49,918 nucleotides of DNA, from positions 1 through 49,918 of the forward strand of contig NZ_BBCG01000024.1 of the NCBI RefSeq assembly GCF_001311925.1. The letters are read 5' to 3'. Positions within the stretch are counted from its first letter, which is position 1. Each line of letters opens with the position of its first letter. Position numbers and translations under genes: made by a program. Below, piece after piece: positions 44,981-49,918 of this stretch. Under the pieces are notes generated by a model that was not told the origin of the DNA, searched no databases, and saw only the letters and a list, made by a program, of their open reading frames with translations. This DNA is from Cellulosilyticum ruminicola JCM 14822 (GTDB lineage: Bacteria > Bacillota > Clostridia > Lachnospirales > Cellulosilyticaceae).

Positions 44981-45997
44981 TTATTTTTCAATGCTATTTC
45001 TTGTAATACAGAGATTTGTAAGTCCTAGATTATACATATGATATGGTTTATTTTTATCCATTGGCTTATCAGATTCTTTAATATGTCCATGAGCATATGT
45101 TTCTAAAGTTGGTGCTACGATTGACAGCTCCATAAGCATGTGCATATATTGCTCATAAATAGAAACATTATGTGCTTCTAAAGTAAGGAGTGCTGCCATA
45201 TCTATTTCTGGTGTAATTTCAACAAATTCTAAGCTTTTATTGGCTTTAATCCCATATTTAATAGTATAAACCCCTGCACCTTGTAATTCCTTTAAGACCT
45301 TGCGATTAAGGCGTGCAATTTTTTGAGTCATTGTTTTAGTAATGTCATCTGCTACTTTTACTCTGCATATCTTTTTAGCTTCATAAACTACTTCTAGGGG
45401 ATCATAGATTTGTGCTTTACCCGCTTCATCTACAATGACAATACTGATAATTGTCTTTGCATATTCTGGAATAAGCTGAATTGCAAAACTATCAATATTT
45501 TCATCCATATCTAGTATAAAATCTGCCATATCTTCATGGTTTTCTACACATTTTAATTCACTACGGCTGCCGTATTGTTTAATGAAATTAAATGGCAGAC
45601 TAATGTTTTCAATCTTCTCAAATACCATTTCTTTATTATCTTGATAATAAGTTGGAGCTGTTGGAATTTCTAATATTTCTAAAAGCTCTAAAATGCCTTT
45701 TGGATTGCTTAATTCATCCATTGCTGTTTTAGATGGATAAGTTTTGCAATGTAATCTACATTCTAATGGAAACTCTAGTTTTGTGTTGAATACAATTGCA
45801 TCTACTCTTAAACTAAGCTTCTCTATACTTTCATTAGTAATCGTTGCTAAAATGTGTTCTGTTGCAATCTGTGCACCAATGCAGTCTACTTTTGGGTCTA
45901 ATAAGGTTGTGGCAATACCTACTTTTGCTGCTTCTATACATAACATTAAAGTGGATACCCCGCCACCTACTATGCCGACTCTTTTTACAGAATTCAT
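44981..45997 (-). CDS. PurK-like ATP-grasp protein, probably catalytically divergent
   Basis: 338 residues. The N-terminus VGIVGGGVSTLMLCIEAAKVGI and TTLLDP, CIGAQIATEHILA match the preATP-grasp fold of N5-carboxyaminoimidazole ribonucleotide synthase (PurK). The overall order (SELKCVENHEDM, a beta-rich middle, VEITPEIDMAALLTLEAHNVSIYEQYMHML) follows PurK, but the ligand-binding PRPHNSGH segment of true PurK is replaced by TPEIDMAAL. The role is therefore probably not ordinary purine synthesis, and no pur genes are near. It lies 19 bp after the upstream one-TM protein, so they are one operon. Assignment to the superfamily is fair; the function is unknown. Confidence 0.6.
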   Translation of the reverse strand: MNSVKRVGIVGGGVSTLMLCIEAAKVGIATTLLDPKVDCIGAQIATEHILATITNESIEKLSLRVDAIVFNTKLEFPLECRLHCKTYPSKTAMDELSNPKGILELLEILEIPTAPTYYQDNKEMVFEKIENISLPFNFIKQYGSRSELKCVENHEDMADFILDMDENIDSFAIQLIPEYAKTIISIVIVDEAGKAQIYDPLEVVYEAKKICRVKVADDITKTMTQKIARLNRKVLKELQGAGVYTIKYGIKANKSLEFVEITPEIDMAALLTLEAHNVSIYEQYMHMLMELSIVAPTLETYAHGHIKESDKPMDKNKPYHMYNLGLTNLCITRNSIEK

Positions 45998-46016
45998 GTC
46001 ATTTCTCCTCTTAAAA

Positions 46017-46691
46017 CTATTTACTTTCTAATAAGTATCTCATCATTTCTACTGTTTTATCAATATCTTTTACAGTAGTTGTTATGCCTAATACAAGATC
46101 TTCATTTAATGTACTACTCTGAATATTGTCAATCTTTGACACTTTAATACCAAATACATGTTGATCTCCCTTAGTAATATTAAAGTTTTCATCTTTATTA
46201 TAACCTGCTATTACAAGTTGGTCTTTATATTCTTCTAAAAGTGCTTTACACTCTGGTATTTCATCTAATGGTCTTAACATATCTTGTCCTGTTTGTCTTA
46301 GATAGATATCAAACTTTTCTGGTGGAATACCTAAAATATCTAATTCCTTTGTTGTAATTTGAAGTGCAATTCTCTGTTCTGTAGCTAGTTCCATCTCTGT
46401 AGACTTTGTCCAATCCACCATTGAAACCATAAGCCCCGCATCAAAGTTCTCTTTGAACTGCTTCGTCACTTCATCTAATGTTGCTTGGTCCTCTGTATAA
46501 ATTTTGCCTGCTAAAGTTATATCTACTGTATTTACTTCTCTTGGTGAAAGTATGGCTGTGATTAACTGTATGACTAATATGCCTGCTATGATACAGAACA
46601 AGGCAGGTTTTCGATAATACTCCCATAGGTGTGCTGCTTTTTCTTTCAAATCCATTTCACTAAATGCTTTTCCGTATTTCTCCACTACCAT
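46017..46691 (-). CDS. one-TM extracytoplasmic protein of unknown function
   Basis: 224 residues. A cytoplasmic N-terminus (about 1-29) is followed by one membrane helix, ALFCIIAGILVIQLITAIL (about 31-49), and then an extracytoplasmic domain of about 170 residues with mixed alpha/beta character (VDITLAGKIYTEDQATLDEV, DQLVIAGYNKDENFN, VFGIKVSKIDNI, LVLGITTTVKDIDKTVEMM). No lipobox or catalytic motif seen; I do not recognise the family. It is the first gene of an operon with the PurK-like gene. Confidence 0.65.
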   Translation of the reverse strand: MVVEKYGKAFSEMDLKEKAAHLWEYYRKPALFCIIAGILVIQLITAILSPREVNTVDITLAGKIYTEDQATLDEVTKQFKENFDAGLMVSMVDWTKSTEMELATEQRIALQITTKELDILGIPPEKFDIYLRQTGQDMLRPLDEIPECKALLEEYKDQLVIAGYNKDENFNITKGDQHVFGIKVSKIDNIQSSTLNEDLVLGITTTVKDIDKTVEMMRYLLESK

Positions 46692-46781
46692 TTCCTCCTC
46701 TATTTCCTGCCCCTTTGAATAAACTACTGCTTATGCTATACTAAAGTATGATTATTCAATATTTCTTTATATTGTATACTT

Positions 46782-46839
46782 TATGCTGTTATATACTAAT
46801 TAACAGCATATGTTATGTATGATAGATTTATGGTCTATC
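46782..46839. promoter_or_regulatory. two inverted repeats in a divergent promoter region
   Basis: TATGCTGTTA (46782-46791) and TAACAGCATA (46801-46810) form a perfect 10-bp dyad. A second, GATAGA / TCTATC, lies at 46821-46839. They sit in the 267-bp gap between divergently transcribed genes and lack T-runs, so they are candidate operators. The rest of the gap is AT-rich with no other feature. Confidence 0.35.
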
Positions 46840-46958
46840 TTTCTTTTATATTTCTTAAAAAATACAATATATTTAGCAAGATTATCAATTTTATTATAAA
46901 CTATGATATATTATAAATCAAAAGTATATGATTGATATTAATTTATAAGGAGGTACTT

Positions 46959-47771
46959 ATGGACTTTTTAGACAAGTTATCGCGTAAATATGGCAAGTAT
47001 GCTATTCGTGATCTAATGAAATATATCATCATTGGAAATGGTATAATCTTCCTTTTAGAAATGATTACACGAATTCGCATTTCGCAACTACTTTCATTTG
47101 ATTTAAATGCCATTTTACATGGACAAATTTGGAGAATCATTACCTTTGTGTTTATTCCAGATGTCACTAACATTATTTTCTTTTTCTTTATGGCATACTT
47201 ATATTATTCAATCGGTGCAGCCTTAGAAGATGCTTGGGGAACTTTTAAATTTAATGTTTACTATTTTTCTGGTGCGCTTTTCACAATGATTGGTTCTAGT
47301 ATTTTTACACTTATTACAGGCTATAGCGTAGAGACTTCAGCATACTACATTAATTTATCACTATTTTTAGCTTATGCTACACTATTTCCTAATGTAGAAT
47401 TCTTATTGTTCTATATCTTACCTGTGAAAGTAAAGTACTTAGCTTTCTTAGATGTAGCCGTTTTAGCACTTAGTTTTATTGGCACAGATTTAGGTACTAG
47501 AATACTTATTGCTATTTCTTTACTTAACTTCTTAATCTTCTTTGGTAAATTCATCAAAGGAGCTAAACCAACAGCTACACAAAAGAACTTTAGAAAACAA
47601 AAACGTGAACTAAAAAAAGGTGATCCTATACAAGTTGCTTTCCACAAATGCAGCGTATGTGGCAAAACAGAACTCACTGACCCAGATATGGATTTCAGAT
47701 ATTGCTCATCTTGCAATGGAAACTATGAATATTGCATGGACCACCTCAAAAATCATGAACATAAAAAATAG
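46959..47771 (+). CDS. rhomboid-like membrane protein with C-terminal zinc ribbon
   Basis: 271 residues; ATG 46959 is chosen because AAGGAGG lies 6 nt upstream. About six membrane helices fill residues 25-205. The rhomboid L1 loop motif is present as GQIWRIITFVFIP, and TLFPNVEFLLFYILPVKVKYL follows the rhomboid-fold pattern. The serine motif GxSG and the paired catalytic histidine are not found, so it is probably an inactive (iRhom/derlin-like) member. The C-terminus (about 238-266) carries HKCSVCGKTEL, RYCSSCNGNYEYCMDH, a likely zinc-binding ribbon in the cytoplasm. Function unknown; a membrane adaptor role is a guess. Confidence 0.75.
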   Translation: MDFLDKLSRKYGKYAIRDLMKYIIIGNGIIFLLEMITRIRISQLLSFDLNAILHGQIWRIITFVFIPDVTNIIFFFFMAYLYYSIGAALEDAWGTFKFNVYYFSGALFTMIGSSIFTLITGYSVETSAYYINLSLFLAYATLFPNVEFLLFYILPVKVKYLAFLDVAVLALSFIGTDLGTRILIAISLLNFLIFFGKFIKGAKPTATQKNFRKQKRELKKGDPIQVAFHKCSVCGKTELTDPDMDFRYCSSCNGNYEYCMDHLKNHEHKK

Positions 47772-47791
47772 TAGCTTAATAATTTAAGCTC

Positions 47792-47831
47792 AAAAGGGTT
47801 ACTGACAAATTTTTTTGTCAGTAATCCTTTT
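47792..47831. terminator. bidirectional terminator
   Basis: AAAAGGGTTACTGACAAA (47792-47809) pairs with TTTGTCAGTAATCCTTTT (47814-47831, one mismatch); both strands end in T-runs. It serves the convergent rhomboid-like and PDZ genes. Confidence 0.85.
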
Positions 47832-47835
47832 ATTA

Positions 47836-48738
47836 TTAGCTTATATCTTTATGATATTCTCTAGGCGGTGGTAAAAACACATTACTTGCACGCTTTAATA
47901 ATGTTTTATTACACTGTATAATCTGGTGACTTCCTTCTAGTGTCTGCAAACTAATGATATATTGGTCTGCATTGGTACTTAGAGCCTTTTCATAGTCTTC
48001 TAATGTATTAATAGGATCTGCATTAATAAACTCTATTACATCTCCTTTATTAAACGGATTGTGAAAATCTTGACTTTCAGTTGTAGCAATAATTCGAAGT
48101 CCCTGTTTAGGCGGTGTATTAATCGTGCTATGTGTTTCTAATTGTTCATTAATTGCAAACATAAGTTCATGTAATATAAGTACAAAGAATAGGGATAAAA
48201 CACTTGGTATATACCCTAGTTTATTAAGAACACCTATTCCCAATATACTACACGCATACATTTTAACAATAAATCCCATTTTAGAAGCTTTTTGTTCTGG
48301 TTTCATCGTATAAGTTTCATCACTATAAGCAAGAACGGCTATAATCGGTATATACCATCCTTTTATGGTGAAAAATAGCAGGGGCATACACCATTTTCTC
48401 TCTAATCGGTAGCCTCCTGCTATTTTTTCTTTATTGTAACTTAAAACTTCTTTACTATCATTAGCACCATATTGATATGTTAAACTCCCCTCTACGGCAT
48501 GTAAAATGCCAATTAGGATAATCATATCTTCATATGGCAATAAATTAGGTGTATGACCTTGCATCAAATTTAATCCATGTAATATACAATCAATTATATA
48601 AATACTTGGTACAACATAAGCAAGACAAGTATATTTAGGTTTTATAAACCCGAATACAATACTTAATGGAATAACTAGTAATACACCAGTTGTAAGCGGA
48701 ATGCCTAAGCCTAACATAATTATTAACACACTTATCAA
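47836..48738 (-). CDS. PDZ-domain membrane protein, MinJ-like by position and architecture
   Basis: 300 residues or more. The N-terminal two thirds hold about seven membrane helices, and residues about 215-280 form a PDZ domain (GLRIIATTESQDF, NPFNKGDVIEFINADPINTLEDYEKAL). In Bacillus a PDZ membrane protein, MinJ, involved in division-site control lies close to ctpB; the same pairing occurs here with an S41 protease gene directly upstream. The start is unclear. The first usual codon is TTG 48738 without a ribosome site, yet the frame stays open to a strong AGGAGGGG (complement of 48801-48808), with ATA at 48793-48795 five nt after it. A rare ATA start or a base error is possible. Confidence 0.7.
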   Translation of the reverse strand: MISVLIIMLGLGIPLTTGVLLVIPLSIVFGFIKPKYTCLAYVVPSIYIIDCILHGLNLMQGHTPNLLPYEDMIILIGILHAVEGSLTYQYGANDSKEVLSYNKEKIAGGYRLERKWCMPLLFFTIKGWYIPIIAVLAYSDETYTMKPEQKASKMGFIVKMYACSILGIGVLNKLGYIPSVLSLFFVLILHELMFAINEQLETHSTINTPPKQGLRIIATTESQDFHNPFNKGDVIEFINADPINTLEDYEKALSTNADQYIISLQTLEGSHQIIQCNKTLLKRASNVFLPPPREYHKDIS

Positions 48739-48814
48739 TATTCCTAATGTGATACTTGCTATCTTTTCTTTATACTGGTTTATAAATCCCCTTATAAGAA
48801 CCCCTCCTAACTCA

Positions 48815-49879
48815 CTAATAAGTCTCCTCCTTTAGTACTTCTACTGCCTTTTGCAATTGGATATCTTCTTCTTCTGTGAGTCTAGATTTGGTGAGTAATT
48901 CTACTGGAAGTGTTACGATATAGTCTGGTTCAATACCTATCCCTTGAATGCATACGCCACTTGGGGTAAAGTATTTTGCTGTTGTTACTTTAAGTGCTGA
49001 ACCATCTGTTAATGGAATGACACTTTGTACAACGCCTTTTCCATAAGTTGTCTCTCCTATAAGCTTTCCTCTTCCTGTATCCTTAATAGCACCCGCTAAT
49101 ACTTCTGAAGCACTGGCACTATTTCCATTAACCAATACTACAATTGGTATATCTATATACTTATCATCTGCATAATATACTTCATTTTTACCAACTTTAT
49201 TTTCTGTAGAAACTACGATGCCTGCTGGTACTAATTCATCTGCAATTTTTTGTGTGATCTTTAAAAGTCCGCCTGGATTATCTCTTACATCAATGACTAA
49301 TCCTTTCATCTGCTCATTAATCAGTCCTTCTAATGCTTTTTTAAACTGATCATAAGTAATCTCTTCAAATTGAATAATTTTAATATAACCAATATTATCT
49401 TTTAACATTTTAGATTCTACTGATGCCGTTGTAATATTTCTTCTTTCTACATCTAAATCATAGGATTTACCTTCTGAAGGTCTATAGATTGTTATTTTTA
49501 CTTTACTACCTATCTTACCTTTTACCATGTTTGGTAAACTTGAAAAATCGTCTCCTGTTACAGTTTTACCTGCTACTTTTATAAGTTTATCATTAGGACG
49601 CATCCCCACTTCCTGTGCTGGAGACCCTTCAAATACATCTACTATCATAATAGTATTATCCACACTGTCTAAAGTCATTTGAATACCTATTCCTGCATAT
49701 ACTCCACTAGACTTCTCCATAAAGCTAGCATATTCATCTGCTGTGTAATAATTTGTATATACATCCCCTACACCGTTTACAAATCCTTTATAAATTCCTT
49801 CGCGAAGTTTTTCAGTATTTACATCCCCTACGTAATAGTTATTAATAACTGATTCTATAGACTTAAGTAGTTTTTTATA
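48815..49879 (-). CDS. S41-family C-terminal processing peptidase (CtpA/CtpB-like), 5' end disrupted
   Basis: The body has a PDZ domain (GIGIQMTLD, EGSPAQEVGMRPNDKLIKVAG) and a C-terminal peptidase domain with DVRDNPGG, the catalytic serine in NGNSASASEVLAGAI and the lysine in GETTYGKGVVQS. It ends IQGIGIEPDYIV and a helix. Family members cleave secreted or membrane proteins from their C-termini. Reading upstream of ATG 49720, the frame continues with clear family sequence (SIESVINNYYVGDV, GFVNGVGDVYTNYYT) to 49879, where TAG (49880-49882) stops it inside an inverted repeat. No start codon lies between. The true N-terminus with its membrane anchor should be beyond the window. Either a nonsense mutation or an assembly fault at a contig end. 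Confidence 0.8.
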   Translation of the reverse strand, partial: YKKLLKSIESVINNYYVGDVNTEKLREGIYKGFVNGVGDVYTNYYTADEYASFMEKSSGVYAGIGIQMTLDSVDNTIMIVDVFEGSPAQEVGMRPNDKLIKVAGKTVTGDDFSSLPNMVKGKIGSKVKITIYRPSEGKSYDLDVERRNITTASVESKMLKDNIGYIKIIQFEEITYDQFKKALEGLINEQMKGLVIDVRDNPGGLLKITQKIADELVPAGIVVSTENKVGKNEVYYADDKYIDIPIVVLVNGNSASASEVLAGAIKDTGRGKLIGETTYGKGVVQSVIPLTDGSALKVTTAKYFTPSGVCIQGIGIEPDYIVTLPVELLTKSRLTEEEDIQLQKAVEVLKEETY

Positions 49880-49888
49880 CTACTTAAT
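49861..49888. repeat. inverted repeat at the disrupted protease 5' end
   Basis: ACTTAAGTAGT (49861-49871) and ACTACTTAAT (49879-49888) are inverted copies around a T-rich spacer, and the in-frame TAG lies inside the second arm. This may be natural or may be a fold-back artefact near a contig end. Confidence 0.5.
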
Positions 49889-49918
49889 ATAGTATTTTAA
49901 TCCTACAAATTGCCTGTA

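Noticed and set aside
46959-47771. Active rhomboid protease
   Set aside because: No GxSG serine motif or partner histidine could be found in the membrane region.
1-49918. tRNA, rRNA, insertion sequences, prophage or integrase genes
   Set aside because: None recognised on reading both strands; no transposase motifs or terminal inverted repeats of IS type were seen.

Overview
The base composition (AT-rich), strong purine-rich ribosome binding sites, Gly-Gly/AgrC-type signalling genes and an anaerobic (cobalt-early) cobalamin pathway point to a low-GC Gram-positive anaerobe of the clostridial type. The pair of secreted, dockerin-free GH48 and GH9 cellulases makes a cellulolytic Lachnospiraceae such as Cellulosilyticum the best guess; this is inference from gene content, not a database result.

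Left part (1-3.2 kb): the 3' end of an unrecognised plus-strand gene, then on the minus strand a queuosine-precursor transporter (queT) behind a preQ1-I riboswitch, an EamA exporter, a PpnP-type nucleoside phosphorylase and a broken surface-protein-like remnant. From 23.7 kb down to 3.3 kb runs one very long minus-strand cobalamin operon: promoter, cobalamin riboswitch and terminator, then cbiP-cbiA-cbiB-cobD-cbiC-cbiD-cbiE-cbiT-cbiF-cbiH-cbiK-cbiL, the early tetrapyrrole genes hemA-hemC-cobA/hemD-hemB-hemL, a small Cys-rich gene, and cobT-cobU-cobS, closed by a hairpin terminator. It covers almost the whole route from glutamyl-tRNA to cobalamin, but cbiG, cbiJ and a precorrin-2 dehydrogenase are not in it. 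cobU carries an apparent one-base deletion.

Middle (23.9-35.6 kb): a divergent plus-strand diguanylate cyclase with a LacI-type sugar-binding sensor domain, a polar amino-acid ABC transporter (minus), a Dabb-domain protein, and then a signalling locus. That locus holds a LytTR response regulator, an AgrC/ComD-type GHKL kinase, a small gene for a ComC-like double-glycine-leader peptide with a very basic 19-residue C-terminal part, a small helical protein, and a tandem set of three divergent, partly decayed AgrC-like receptors. This peptide-kinase-regulator locus with its degenerate receptor array is the most interesting system in the window.

Right part (35.8-49.9 kb): a GH48-GH9 cellulase operon with a recognisable promoter, whose two products end in the same uncharacterised module; transketolase; an AP2-domain protein; a degenerate PurK-like protein and a one-TM protein; a rhomboid-like membrane protein with a zinc ribbon; and, at the window edge, a MinJ-like PDZ membrane protein and an S41 (CtpA/CtpB-like) protease with disturbed 5' ends. 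Several genes (cobU, the GH48 gene, the surface-protein remnant, one receptor) are split by single-base changes in short homopolymer runs, so sequencing error must be considered before calling them dead.
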